Below are positions 15,379-24,131 of a DNA stretch of 33,208 nt, one piece after another. Every line of letters begins with the position of its first letter. Position 1 is the stretch's first letter. The position numbers and the translations under genes are program-made. Source of the stretch: an uncultured bacterium (GTDB lineage: Bacteria; Zixibacteria; MSB-5A5; CAIYYT01); the NCBI GenBank assembly GCA_903930455.1, contig CAIYYT010000066.1, positions 1 through 33,208 on the forward strand, read 5' to 3'. The notes under the pieces are model-generated. The model did no database searches, had not been told where the DNA came from, and worked only from the letters and a program-made list of their open reading frames with translations.

Positions 15379-15910
15379 GCAGGTCATCTGTACTGATATG
15401 GAAACGCCCATCGGAATGATGATTGTCGGCTCAACCGACAAGGGATGCTGTTTGCTGGAGTTCCATGATCGCGGCGGTGTCGAGAAAATCCGTCTGGTGA
15501 TCGAAAAGCGTTATCGAAAGTACGTAGTGACCGGAAAGTGCAGCCTCAATAACATGGCCATCGAGCAGTTGTCAGGATATTTCGCGGGGACGCGCACCGA
15601 CTTCGACCTGACGTTAGATATCGTCGGCACACCGTTCGAAAAGGGCGTGTGGAAGGAGCTATTGGTGACGGCATTTGGAGAGACGCGATCGTATGGCGAA
15701 GTCGCCACAGCTGTCGGCAATCCGCAGGCTTCACGCGCCGTCGGACGCGCCAACGGCGCCAATAGGATATCAATCATTGTCCCGTGTCATCGGATTATTG
15801 AAGCTAACGGCAACCTGCGCGGTTATGGAGGAGGACTCTGGCGCAAGCGATGGCTACTTGACCACGAACAGAAGGTGTTGTCTGGGACGGCGGTTTCGCT
15901 CTTTGAATAG
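15368..15910 (+). CDS. adaB: Methylated-DNA-[protein]-cysteine S-methyltransferase
   Basis: 180 residues from the ATG at 15368, which has GGGAGG four bases upstream; the frame is open further upstream but that would run deep into adaA. The acceptor motif is PCHRII with Cys140, preceded by SYGEVATAVGNPQASRAVGRANG, the DNA-binding and Arg-finger region, and followed by NLRGYGGGLWRKRWLLDHE. It repairs O6-alkylguanine by suicidal alkyl transfer. Overlap with adaA by 11 bases shows translational coupling and a shared adaptive response to alkylation. Confidence 0.92.
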   Translation: MTSEQVICTDMETPIGMMIVGSTDKGCCLLEFHDRGGVEKIRLVIEKRYRKYVVTGKCSLNNMAIEQLSGYFAGTRTDFDLTLDIVGTPFEKGVWKELLVTAFGETRSYGEVATAVGNPQASRAVGRANGANRISIIVPCHRIIEANGNLRGYGGGLWRKRWLLDHEQKVLSGTAVSLFE

Positions 15911-15973
15911 GCATTTTCGAACTCCGTACAGCCGGATGATTAGGCACGTCCCCAAAGAAGCTGAAGGAACCTC

Positions 15974-16627
15974 ATGAAAAGGGTTTTCGCCCCTGGCTGT
16001 GCATTGAAGATCTACAAGCCGCAATTGGCGGAGAAGATGCTTGAGTTTCTGAACGAGAGTTTGGGCAATGTCGACGAGCATCTAATCTGTTGTAGACATG
16101 AACCGCACCTCCCTGCTGGAACCCTGGTCATCAATACCTGTGCAGGATGCGACAAACGATATCGGGAGTTGTATGCGGGCGTCACAACCGTTTCCTTATG
16201 GGAGGTCTTGATGGACAGCAAGTCCTTTCCATTTCCAGACTATAAGGGACAGAAAATGACTATCCTCGACGCTTGCCCAACCCGCAACCAAGAGAGGATT
16301 CACGCCGCGATTCGTTCCTTGCTGACGAAAATGAACATCAAGATTGTGGAACCAGCCAAGACAAGAACGAAGGGTACCTGCTGCGGCGACAGTTTCTATG
16401 GTGCACTGGAGCTCGAGCAGGTTAAGAAGCAAATGACACGACGTGCCGAGGAAATGCCGACTGATGATGTAGTGGTGTATTGCGTATCCTGCTGCAAGGC
16501 CATGCAGATCGGCGGCAAGCGGCCCCGCTATATGGTCGACCTCCTGCTTGGAGAGGATACAGACAGGTGGACTTCAGACTTGGATGAGTGGCACGCCCAA
16601 CTCGATAGCTTCATTGAGGAACACTAG
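15974..16627 (+). CDS. Two-CCG-domain Fe-S protein (HdrB/GlpC-type cysteine-rich domain)
   Basis: 217 residues with two cysteine-rich CCG units. The first is Cys9, the CC pair at 39-40 and CAGC at 56-59; the second is a lone Cys in DACPTRN, a CCGDS motif and CVSC. This is the C-Xn-CC-Xn-CxxC pattern of HdrB, GlpC and LldE-type proteins, which bind a [4Fe-4S] or non-cubane cluster and handle electron transfer or disulfide reduction. No partner HdrA/HdrC or flavoprotein gene is nearby, so the redox partner is unknown. It lies 63 bases after adaB on the same strand and may be co-transcribed. Confidence 0.8.
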   Translation: MKRVFAPGCALKIYKPQLAEKMLEFLNESLGNVDEHLICCRHEPHLPAGTLVINTCAGCDKRYRELYAGVTTVSLWEVLMDSKSFPFPDYKGQKMTILDACPTRNQERIHAAIRSLLTKMNIKIVEPAKTRTKGTCCGDSFYGALELEQVKKQMTRRAEEMPTDDVVVYCVSCCKAMQIGGKRPRYMVDLLLGEDTDRWTSDLDEWHAQLDSFIEEH

Positions 16628-16668
16628 GCTGTCAGAATTTGGTGTCTCTGCCCACGACAGCGAATAAT

Positions 16669-17670
16669 CTAGGTCAACGGCAAATAGGGCGTCGCCGTCA
16701 GATCGTAACTGGATTGTTGGCCTTTTTGTAGCCGGAAGCACCCCGCGGACGCAATCATCGCGGCATTGTCGGTGCAGTAGCGGAATTCCGGAAAGAAAAC
16801 CTTGATATCATACTGTGATGCTCGTTGTTGAAACGCCTGTCGCAGGCGGGAATTGGCAGCGACCCCTCCACCGACGGCTATCATTTTGAGTCCGTGGTCA
16901 AGCGCAGCATTTAAGGTCGGCGTGATCAACATCTCCACCACACATTCCTGAAAGGAAGCGCAGATATCGCCGAGGTATTGCTGCTTGAAGGCATCGTCTT
17001 TGTCTTTGAGATAAAGCGCCACCGATGTCTTTACTCCGGAAAAGGAGAACTGATATTCGCCCCCCTTGAAACGGGCAATCGGGAAGCGATGGAAGTCTCG
17101 CCTGCCAGCTTTCGCGAGCTGGTCGATTTTATGCCCCCCCGGATAGCCGAGACCGAGCAGCTTGGCAACCTTGTCAAACGCCTCACCGGCGGCATCATCA
17201 CGGGTCGATCCCAGCACGGTGTAGTCACACCAATCATCGACTCTGACCAACAGCGTGTGCCCGCCTGAGACGATCAGGCAAATAAACGGCGGATGAACCG
17301 AATTATCGGAAAGCAGATTGGCGAGGATATGTCCCTCAAGATGATTGATTCCGATCAATGGCAACTGCCAGCCATAGGCTAGCGCCTTGGCGAAATTCAA
17401 TCCGACCAGCAGTGACCCGATCAGCCCCGGGCCATACGTAACCGCGACTCCGTCGATAGTCTCACGTGACAGCGGATAAGCAGCTTTGCACGCCTCGAAC
17501 AAGGGAACAATCTTGCGCAGTTGCTGGCGCGAAGCGATTTCCGGTACGATCCCGCCGAATTCGGCATGTTCCACTTGCGAATAGACAAATTCCGCCAGCA
17601 CTTGATTGCCGTTTTCGACAACTGCGACAGCGGTTTCATCGCAGGATGTCTCGATACCGAGTATTCTCAT
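16669..17670 (-). CDS. tsaD: tRNA N6-adenosine threonylcarbamoyltransferase TsaD
   Basis: 333 residues, standard bacterial length. Family signatures: GIETSCDETAVAV (5-17), iron/zinc ligands in HLEGH (His110, His114), VSGGHTLL, the glycine-rich GGGVAANSRLR, and YCTDNAAMIA with the ligand Asp301. It transfers the threonylcarbamoyl group to A37 of ANN-decoding tRNAs together with TsaB and TsaE, which are not in this window. Its start overlaps the YbbR gene by 4 bases, so it is the last gene of that operon. Convergent with the CCG gene across 41 bases. Confidence 0.96.
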   Translation of the reverse strand: MRILGIETSCDETAVAVVENGNQVLAEFVYSQVEHAEFGGIVPEIASRQQLRKIVPLFEACKAAYPLSRETIDGVAVTYGPGLIGSLLVGLNFAKALAYGWQLPLIGINHLEGHILANLLSDNSVHPPFICLIVSGGHTLLVRVDDWCDYTVLGSTRDDAAGEAFDKVAKLLGLGYPGGHKIDQLAKAGRRDFHRFPIARFKGGEYQFSFSGVKTSVALYLKDKDDAFKQQYLGDICASFQECVVEMLITPTLNAALDHGLKMIAVGGGVAANSRLRQAFQQRASQYDIKVFFPEFRYCTDNAAMIASAGCFRLQKGQQSSYDLTATPYLPLT

Positions 17671-18602
17671 TGCTTTTTGATTAAAGTTACCGAGTCGACG
17701 CGGACGCCGGCGATTTGGACCCCCGGTGGCAGCGTGTACTCGATCGCTGCACGGACAGTGTCGCCAACCAACAGCGGTCGCCGGAAAGACACGCCAATGT
17801 TGTCGGTCGTAACCAAGCCGTACTTCGACTGCGGGATATCGACGACGAATGTCAGATGTGATGGAACGATATCATAGTGGCCGGAAGGAAATCCGACAGG
17901 AGGGATAATTGCCAGGTTGGAGAAGGCTTTTTGCCGAGCTCCTTCGATTTCCACACGCACCGTAATCGCCGAATCATGCACGCTCAGTCGAAGCGACTCC
18001 GGGAGAGCCAGGCTGACCTTTTGATTCGTGGATGCGATCAAGCCAACCAACGGTAGTGAGATCGTCTCCAAGTATTTGAGCTGATGCATAACTGATGCGG
18101 GGCCGGCCGCAGTGATAGTGTCGGGCTCGATACGAGGCGCCGACACCAGCGCGAACCCCGGGCCTGCTTCAGCCCGGATTGCCGAGCGGATGGTCAGTTT
18201 CTTCTCCACTTCCTTTTCGAGCCTGAGCGTCAAAGAACGGGGAAACAAAGCCTCGGCATTTTCGAACGAGCGTCCCAGCGCTTCAAGTAGTTCGCTGGCG
18301 CCAATGATCTTCTCTATGGTTCCCGGTTTGCAATCCGCTGCACTGATGGCGATCACGGGATCGGAGTTTGATAGCAGCAAGAGTTGCTTGCCGGTGGCGC
18401 GAACTTTGATAGCGACTATAGACGGAGTTTCGGATACTAGCAACAGTCCCTTCGGAATGTTGACAACCTTGAGCGGCAGGTTTAGCTGATATTCGTAGGT
18501 CTTGTTGGTGGCGACATGCACCCATAATAGGAGCGCCAGAGCAATGGCGCTCGCTTTTAGTACTATATTATGAAGGGGATTAACTCTCAACTGGCCCCTC
18601 AC
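17667..18602 (-). CDS. YbbR-domain membrane-anchored protein (CdaR-like)
   Basis: 311 residues with one N-terminal membrane segment (about 12-31, NIVLKASAIALALLLWVHVA) and an extracytoplasmic part built of YbbR-like repeats (YEYQLNLPLKVVNIPKGL..., VAIKVRATGK, LRLEKEVEKKLTIR, further units near 160-310). CdaR in Firmicutes regulates the diadenylate cyclase CdaA, but no cdaA gene is adjacent here. The start is GTG at 18602 with a poor ribosome binding site; a TTG at 18590 preceded by GAGGGG is an alternative that keeps the membrane segment. It overlaps tsaD by 4 bases. Confidence 0.8.
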   Translation of the reverse strand: MRGQLRVNPLHNIVLKASAIALALLLWVHVATNKTYEYQLNLPLKVVNIPKGLLLVSETPSIVAIKVRATGKQLLLLSNSDPVIAISAADCKPGTIEKIIGASELLEALGRSFENAEALFPRSLTLRLEKEVEKKLTIRSAIRAEAGPGFALVSAPRIEPDTITAAGPASVMHQLKYLETISLPLVGLIASTNQKVSLALPESLRLSVHDSAITVRVEIEGARQKAFSNLAIIPPVGFPSGHYDIVPSHLTFVVDIPQSKYGLVTTDNIGVSFRRPLLVGDTVRAAIEYTLPPGVQIAGVRVDSVTLIKKQ

Positions 18603-18616
18603 CCAGGGTTAAGCGA

Positions 18617-18808
18617 CTACTTATTCGACTGCAGGATGGTCTTACCGAACGAGATCTCACCGTTGTCGATGCGCAAATTGAATCCGCAATCAGGATTTGA
18701 ACAAGCCCAGGCTTTGTACTTAATTGTGGCTCCTTCACGACCGTAATCGGACAGCGGTAACAATTTGCCGGTCTTACATTTGAGACAATCGGGGAACAAC
18801 AACTCCAT
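18617..18808 (-). CDS. Small zinc-ribbon protein
   Basis: 63 residues with Cys8-X2-Cys11 and Cys36-X4-Cys41 (CLKC, CSNPDC), a rubredoxin/topoisomerase-type zinc ribbon. The ATG has GGAAG at suitable distance. It lies 14 bases before the YbbR gene and is probably in its operon. The C-knuckle phrase (WACSNPDCGFNLRI) resembles the zinc ribbon at topoisomerase I C-termini; function of the isolated ribbon is unknown. Confidence 0.72.
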   Translation of the reverse strand: MELLFPDCLKCKTGKLLPLSDYGREGATIKYKAWACSNPDCGFNLRIDNGEISFGKTILQSNK

Positions 18809-18894
18809 AATACTTCTTCCTTTTCGGTTGCTTTAACTCCTCACAAACCACTTGGGAAGTTATGTCGAAACGCCCCTGATGTCAAATAGTTTGA

Positions 18895-20403
18895 TTATTT
18901 CGTCATGAGCAGAGTGACGATGTCGCGACCGTCCTCATCACGGCCAAGAAGGATAAGATCAGCCTTGGCATCGTGGTTTAGGTCGGCTGTTTCGAGCGCA
19001 ACAACGCCACGGGTCTTGCGCACAATTGATGGCTTGTCAGCAAAGATCATTTTCTTGCTTCCCGGAAAAACCTGTAGTTCGTTATCGTCCGTGATGACCA
19101 CGAGATCGCACTTGTTGTCAGAATCAAGGTCGCCCGTGAGCGCACCAACGTAGCGCACCGGACAGGCATTCTTGAAGAAGTTTAGTCCACACGAAACTCG
19201 TTTTGTCATTACCGGCTGGTCGCCAAAGACGCCACCATCGCTTTCATAGACATGCAGGTCAAGTGGCATCCCTTTGACCAACAAGGCTTTAACCAGACTT
19301 GTGGGCGTTACCGGGATCGTAGCAACGATAACAGAAGAAACACCGTCTCCGTCGAGATCAAGTAAAGAGAGTCCGACTCCGTACTCATCAAGCACGATTC
19401 TCTTGGACGGACGCGACGAGTAACCTTCCTGCATGTTCCCCAAGAAAATCTCGATCACGGTCTTGTAGTCTGTGCCCGAACTCTGGGTGAAGACACGACA
19501 ATAGTCAAGCAGGCGATCGTTGTTAAGGTCAGCCAAGCCGCCCGACCTGAAGTAAAGATCTTCCAGGTAACTCGACTTGATATCAAGCATGCGATTGGGG
19601 CGCTCAGCAAACTGCAGATTCCCTGTCTGGTAAAAGACGGCCAATCCGGAGGATGTCTCCACCAACAGGTCGTTGCTCTTATCAGTGTTGAGATCGTGAG
19701 TGGTGATCGTTGGCAGATGGAAGCCCAGATCACCTGAACATGTCCCGTTTAGCAAATTGATGTCCTTGACTCCATCCGCTCCGTAGGTAAGCGACAATTG
19801 TCTGAGCAGCGTGTAGCCGTTTTCCTTCTTCTGGAAGATGCGCACGCCGTTCCAAGCCGGCAGCACCAATTCACTCACACCGTCGGCATTCAGGTCGAAG
19901 ACAAAGCGGTATGATGTGACAAAATCCGGATTGGGTATGGCAAACAACCGCTCAAACGTGGCAATCGTCTTCGGGGCGGAGGCAAACCGATCTTTCTCAA
20001 ACTGCAATTGATAGACGGCATCGAGTCCCAGAAGCAGAAGCTCATCACGCCGGTCGGCATTGATGTCGGCGACCTGATAGCCAAAAACAGCTGCGGGCAG
20101 CTCCAAATCGGCTTTGGGGATCGTGTCATAGAGACCTGCCGCGTCGGGTGAATAGACTCTCAGATGTCGAGTTCCAAGATTGTCGACCGTGAAAACAAAC
20201 AGTTCAGCGCCACGCGCATCGTCAAAGTCAGCCGGTACCGTCGCCAATGTTTTGCCGTTCTGCGGCAGAGTCTGCTCGAAGAAATTGTCCGTGTCGGCGG
20301 CCAAAACGGTACAGGATGTCGCCAGCATCAGCAACAGTGCGATCAGACGAAAGCGCCAGGCGACGAGCATTCTGATGGATATTATGATGCGAGTGTGGGA
20401 CAT
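18895..20403 (-). CDS. Secreted FG-GAP/VCBS-repeat beta-propeller protein
   Basis: 502 residues from the ATG at 20403; ATG 20421 and GTG 20445 are in-frame alternatives. A signal peptide with core LIALLLMLATSCTVLA follows. Seven short Asp-rich loops (DINADRRDE, DLNADGVSE, DLNTDKSND, DLNNDRLLD, DLDGDGVSS, DLDSDNKCD, DLNHDAKAD) recur along the chain, the calcium-binding-type loops of FG-GAP/VCBS propeller blades. Periplasmic or surface location is likely. It lies between the Reg_prop propeller gene and the zinc-ribbon gene on the same strand. Ligand unknown. Confidence 0.78.
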   Translation of the reverse strand: MSHTRIIISIRMLVAWRFRLIALLLMLATSCTVLAADTDNFFEQTLPQNGKTLATVPADFDDARGAELFVFTVDNLGTRHLRVYSPDAAGLYDTIPKADLELPAAVFGYQVADINADRRDELLLLGLDAVYQLQFEKDRFASAPKTIATFERLFAIPNPDFVTSYRFVFDLNADGVSELVLPAWNGVRIFQKKENGYTLLRQLSLTYGADGVKDINLLNGTCSGDLGFHLPTITTHDLNTDKSNDLLVETSSGLAVFYQTGNLQFAERPNRMLDIKSSYLEDLYFRSGGLADLNNDRLLDYCRVFTQSSGTDYKTVIEIFLGNMQEGYSSRPSKRIVLDEYGVGLSLLDLDGDGVSSVIVATIPVTPTSLVKALLVKGMPLDLHVYESDGGVFGDQPVMTKRVSCGLNFFKNACPVRYVGALTGDLDSDNKCDLVVITDDNELQVFPGSKKMIFADKPSIVRKTRGVVALETADLNHDAKADLILLGRDEDGRDIVTLLMTK

Positions 20404-20499
20404 CGGTGCTTTCTCTTGCATAGTTCTGTCAAGTGCCACTACCAACGTAGTGACAAACTACGCTATATTTACTACTTTTTGGCCCCCAGAGTTGCCTTT

Positions 20500-21987
20500 T
20501 TATTCGAGCCAGTCACTGCGATTGAATACCTTCCAGAAGAAACGAGTGACCCCCTGATCGGTACCGATCCAAACGTAGTCCCCATCCCCGGCCAGCGCCG
20601 AAATTCGCTGACTGACTAGCCCGTCGTTGGTAGTATAGCGATACCAATTGCCGGTACGTTTGTTGAGCCGAAACAACCCGCCGCTGCCTCCAACCCAAAT
20701 GACGCCTTGATGAACAAGCAGCGTTTTCAGTTCGGCGTTGTGAAATGTGGTGTTGCGGTCATATAGCTTATCGCTGTTGTCATTAAGATTGACAACGACT
20801 ACGCCATCATCGCCGGCCGTGTACAACAGGGAATCGACGATCTGCATGCCGTATATTGCGCCTCTGAGGTCGGGTGATGTCGGCGCCAGTCTGCGCCATT
20901 GGCTGGCGCCCAATTCCAAGGTGAACACGCCATACGGTGTGCCGGCATAGATGATGCGGTCGCGGAAGGCAAAGGCATAGACCGGACGCCCACGCATATT
21001 GGGGCTGTTAGCGGCGTAGATTGAGTCGTGCGCCAGATCAAAGACACTGACTCCCTGATCGGTGCCGATCAGCAGGTTGTTTTTGATCGGCAGCAGCGCG
21101 TTGACCTGCTCACCGTAGATTCCTTCGAACTGCGTGTATGAGCGGAACGACCCGTTGCGTTTGTCCAACCGTACCAGACCCATGTCGGTGCCGATCCAGA
21201 CGCTCTTGTCGTCATGCGCTATAGCTGAGAAGCGATCGGAGACTATACCGGATTCGCGCATCGGCTCGAAATACTCCCAGTGGTCGGCGCTACGATCGAA
21301 GTGCGTGATCGTGCCGGGCAAACCGGCGCTGCCGCCGAGAAACCAGAAGTCCTCGCCATCGCGGTCGAGAAACGCGATATCGGCATCGTATAGGCCAAAA
21401 CGCAGCATCTTCAGGTCATCACGCCGCAAGTCAGCTTTGGCTGCGCCGAGTCCCCAGAGTCCCATCCATACCACTTCGTTGTCGTCGCGCAGCATCTGCG
21501 TGATCGGGTATTCCATCAGATTGCGATCGACCAGTGTTCCGCCGGGCATAAAAGAAAAATTGTCCGAGGGGAAGAGCATGGGCAGATCGTTGGGTTGGAT
21601 GTTGGATTGCTGCACCTTTTCCGTGGGGAAAGTCTGGTTGTCGCGCCACTCATCCCAGGTTGGGTTGAAGTAGCTGCCGCCACTCGCTGTCTCAACCCAG
21701 ATTTCATCCGTCATTCGATCGACGGCCAGATGCCTAATTCGGTTATCGGGAAGACCGTCAGAGACAGTCAAAGGAGCAAGCCATTTTTCGGCGTTTATGT
21801 CGTAGCGAAGAATACCGCCGTTGGTTCCGAAGTACACGGTGAAAAAGCCTCTGGCGATACTGGTGACGTAGCGAGTATTCGTGTATGTAACCCAATCGCC
21901 CGGATCATAAAAGCGATAGAGACGCTGGCCAGACAGACTAGTGGCGGTCAGCATCAGAATCAGTAGTATCGCCAGTAGTCTATTCAT
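20500..21987 (-). CDS. Exported Reg_prop (two-component-sensor-type) propeller protein
   Basis: 495 residues with a signal peptide (MNRLLAILLILMLTATSLSG). The mature chain carries propeller units of the Reg_prop kind, e.g. GTNGGILRYD...SDGLPDNRIRHL, IGTDMGLVRLDKRNG, IGTDQGVSVFD, VGGSGGLFRLNKRTGNWYRYTTNDGL and IGTDQGVTRF. Such blades normally form the periplasmic sensor of hybrid two-component kinases, but no kinase or membrane segment follows, so this is a stand-alone periplasmic or surface propeller. Its start overlaps the end of the M20 gene by 8 bases. Confidence 0.8.
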   Translation of the reverse strand: MNRLLAILLILMLTATSLSGQRLYRFYDPGDWVTYTNTRYVTSIARGFFTVYFGTNGGILRYDINAEKWLAPLTVSDGLPDNRIRHLAVDRMTDEIWVETASGGSYFNPTWDEWRDNQTFPTEKVQQSNIQPNDLPMLFPSDNFSFMPGGTLVDRNLMEYPITQMLRDDNEVVWMGLWGLGAAKADLRRDDLKMLRFGLYDADIAFLDRDGEDFWFLGGSAGLPGTITHFDRSADHWEYFEPMRESGIVSDRFSAIAHDDKSVWIGTDMGLVRLDKRNGSFRSYTQFEGIYGEQVNALLPIKNNLLIGTDQGVSVFDLAHDSIYAANSPNMRGRPVYAFAFRDRIIYAGTPYGVFTLELGASQWRRLAPTSPDLRGAIYGMQIVDSLLYTAGDDGVVVVNLNDNSDKLYDRNTTFHNAELKTLLVHQGVIWVGGSGGLFRLNKRTGNWYRYTTNDGLVSQRISALAGDGDYVWIGTDQGVTRFFWKVFNRSDWLE

Positions 21988-23170
21988 TGAGAAAATCTAT
22001 CACGGCCTTCGTTAGCACAGCAGCGCCGATGGTAATGGCTTTTTCATCGGCTTTGAACTTCGGATGATGCAAGCCATGTATGGCGCCAATCTTGGGATTG
22101 CGTGTTCCCAGTAGGAACATCGCACCCGGCACATGTTCGAGGAAGTGGGCAAAGTCTTCTCCACCCATTGATGGATGCGGCGGTGAAACCAGCGCCTTCT
22201 TTCCGTACAAATCGAAGCAGGCCTTGCTAAGGTACTTGTTGGCCTCCGGCACATTCACCAGAGGAGGATAACCTTTGAGATAGGTAAATTTCGCTTTGCA
22301 GCCGTGTCCCTTGGCAACATTAAGAACGACTCTCTCGATCTCGACTTGAAGCTGCTTCAGCATTTTCGTACTCTGCGCGCGCGCCGTGCCTGACAGTCTG
22401 CAGGTTGGCGGAATCACGTTGCGAGTGGTGCCACCATCAATTCTACCAATCGTAACTACCGCAGGTTCAAAAGGATTGATGCTGCGAGAAACAATTGTTT
22501 GCAGCGATGAGACAACCTGCGCGGCGCAGACAATCGGGTCGATAGTGTCCTGTGGATAGGCGCCGTGACCTCCTTTGCCGAGTATCTCGACATCAAAATC
22601 GAGCACACCGGCGCAGAGAGCGCCGTCCTTTATACCTATCTGACCAGCATTGATAGTCGGCCAGGCATGCAGACTGAAGATCATATCGACCTGCGGCTTT
22701 TCCAACACACCAGACTTGACCATCGCGATCGCGCCTCCGGGGGGATTTTCTTCCGATGGTTGATACAGCAGTTTTACAGCACCCTTAAATTCACTCCGCA
22801 TCTGCATCAACAGGAGGCCGGCTGTGGAGATAGTCGCCATGTGAATATCATGACCGCAGGCATGCATTCGCCCAGGATGAATGGACTTGAAGGCATAGTC
22901 GGTCTCTTCGGTGACAGGCAATGCATCGATATCGGTGCGAATGGCGACACATTTCCCTTTGCCCGATTTGATCTCGACGACGATACCGGTGTCAACCACA
23001 GATGTGAACGGAATCCTGTGCGTCTTGAGGAAGTCCTTCAGGATAGCTGAAGTTTTCTTTTCTTCCCAAGCAGTTTCCGGTATCTGATGAAGCCGGCGGC
23101 GCAGAGCCACGGAGAGGTCTGTGACCTTGCGGGCGGAAGCAAGTATCTTCTCGGACAGAGGATTAGCCAT
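21980..23170 (-). CDS. M20-family metallo-amidohydrolase (N-acyl-amino-acid hydrolase type)
   Basis: 396 residues from the ATG at 23170. The frame is open to 23446, but the extra 92 residues have no family character and would cross the divergent promoter region. M20D features: LRRRLHQIPETAWEE (23-37), AIRTDIDALPVTEET, HACGHDIHM with Cys105 and His107 as likely metal ligands, QPSEENPPGG, and the C-terminal HPSMGGEDFAHFLEHVPGA. Members cleave N-acyl or N-acetyl amino acids, amino-acid conjugates or hippurate; specificity cannot be told. No signal peptide, so cytoplasmic. First gene of the minus-strand run towards tsaD. Confidence 0.88.
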   Translation of the reverse strand: MANPLSEKILASARKVTDLSVALRRRLHQIPETAWEEKKTSAILKDFLKTHRIPFTSVVDTGIVVEIKSGKGKCVAIRTDIDALPVTEETDYAFKSIHPGRMHACGHDIHMATISTAGLLLMQMRSEFKGAVKLLYQPSEENPPGGAIAMVKSGVLEKPQVDMIFSLHAWPTINAGQIGIKDGALCAGVLDFDVEILGKGGHGAYPQDTIDPIVCAAQVVSSLQTIVSRSINPFEPAVVTIGRIDGGTTRNVIPPTCRLSGTARAQSTKMLKQLQVEIERVVLNVAKGHGCKAKFTYLKGYPPLVNVPEANKYLSKACFDLYGKKALVSPPHPSMGGEDFAHFLEHVPGAMFLLGTRNPKIGAIHGLHHPKFKADEKAITIGAAVLTKAVIDFLNE

Positions 23171-23376
23171 ACGATAGTGGGAATATAGCCGGATTCCGGG
23201 TATTGGCAATTGATTATTTCCCGGTTGGGTGAGGTCGCGATAAGTTTCGCCTAAGCTGTAGCCGATACTTGAATTATGAACGATTTTGCTACCGGTACGT
23301 GTAATATATACTGATGCCTGGCTCGACGGTTGGGTAGGAGCCGGACCTAGTCGAGACCTGCGTCGGCGGAGGAACC

Positions 23377-24027
23377 TTGAGAATTTTCTGCTCAGCAGTA
23401 TTTCTAATTGTCCTGATAATGGCGTGGGGGTGCAGCAACAAGGCAACCAACCCTCAGGCGGTTACGATAAGAGACGGCATGCGGTATTTCCCCGTTCAGC
23501 AGGGTAACAAATGGTTCTACAACAACGGCCAATACAGCCGTGTCCTGAGCGGTGACACTACGATCGCCGGCATTCTCTGCCAGCGGTTGCTGGAGAACGG
23601 CGAGACCGAGGAAGCTTGGACTCTGACATCGGCGCGATTTGCACAGCACCTGCTTGCCGGGTTCCTCTGGTTTGATCCACCGCTGCAAATACCGCTCAAC
23701 CTTGAAAAGGACAAACCATATCAGACTTCGGCCTTGGGGAGAGTCGCTCCGGGTTGGGAAAGTCCAATCGACTCCGTACGCTTCAAGGGGACAGTCACAT
23801 TTACCGGGTATTTTCAGAAGGAAGTTGCGGACATTGCGACTGATAGTTGTATCGGTCTGCACTATATCATCAAATCGACGATCTATAATCACTCGGCCGC
23901 AACCGACACTTCGACAAGCATCTACGATGAATACTATGCTCGAGGCATCGGGCTGGTACTACTGACCGACCCCAATGACACTCGCTATCTCGACAGCGCG
24001 ATAATTAATGGCACCAAGGTGCCATAG
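23377..24027 (+). CDS. Lipoprotein, function unknown
   Basis: 216 residues from a TTG codon at 23377, supported by GGAGG just upstream; the only ATG nearby would remove the signal peptide. Type II signal peptide with hydrophobic core AVFLIVLIMAWG and lipobox cysteine at residue 19 (GC|SNKATN). The mature part begins with a segment common in such lipoproteins of this group (YFPVQQGNKWFYNN) and has no other known domain. Probably outer-membrane-anchored. Divergent from the M20 gene. Confidence 0.72.
   Translation: MRIFCSAVFLIVLIMAWGCSNKATNPQAVTIRDGMRYFPVQQGNKWFYNNGQYSRVLSGDTTIAGILCQRLLENGETEEAWTLTSARFAQHLLAGFLWFDPPLQIPLNLEKDKPYQTSALGRVAPGWESPIDSVRFKGTVTFTGYFQKEVADIATDSCIGLHYIIKSTIYNHSAATDTSTSIYDEYYARGIGLVLLTDPNDTRYLDSAIINGTKVP
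24009..24024. terminator. Palindrome over the stop of the first lipoprotein gene
   Basis: TGGCACC-AA-GGTGCCA is a perfect inverted repeat ending within the final codon region of the gene. The loop is very short, and the nearest T-rich stretch (TTTTG) comes about 12 bases later, so termination is only possible. Confidence 0.3.
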
Positions 24028-24131
24028 AGTCACGATTTTGTATTGAATTGAATGTCCTTGTCAGCGTTATATTTGTAGGAAATGCAAAAACAATCGTAGC
24101 CAACCGTGGAAAACACTGAGGTGAATACTAC

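Noticed and set aside
16629-16661. GCTGTC/GACAGC inverted repeat between the CCG gene and tsaD as a terminator
   Set aside because: Stem of only six pairs with a loop over 20 bases and no T-run.
23171-23446. 92-residue N-terminal extension of the M20 hydrolase
   Set aside because: It has no family similarity, crosses the divergent intergenic region and overlaps the ribosome binding site of the lipoprotein gene.
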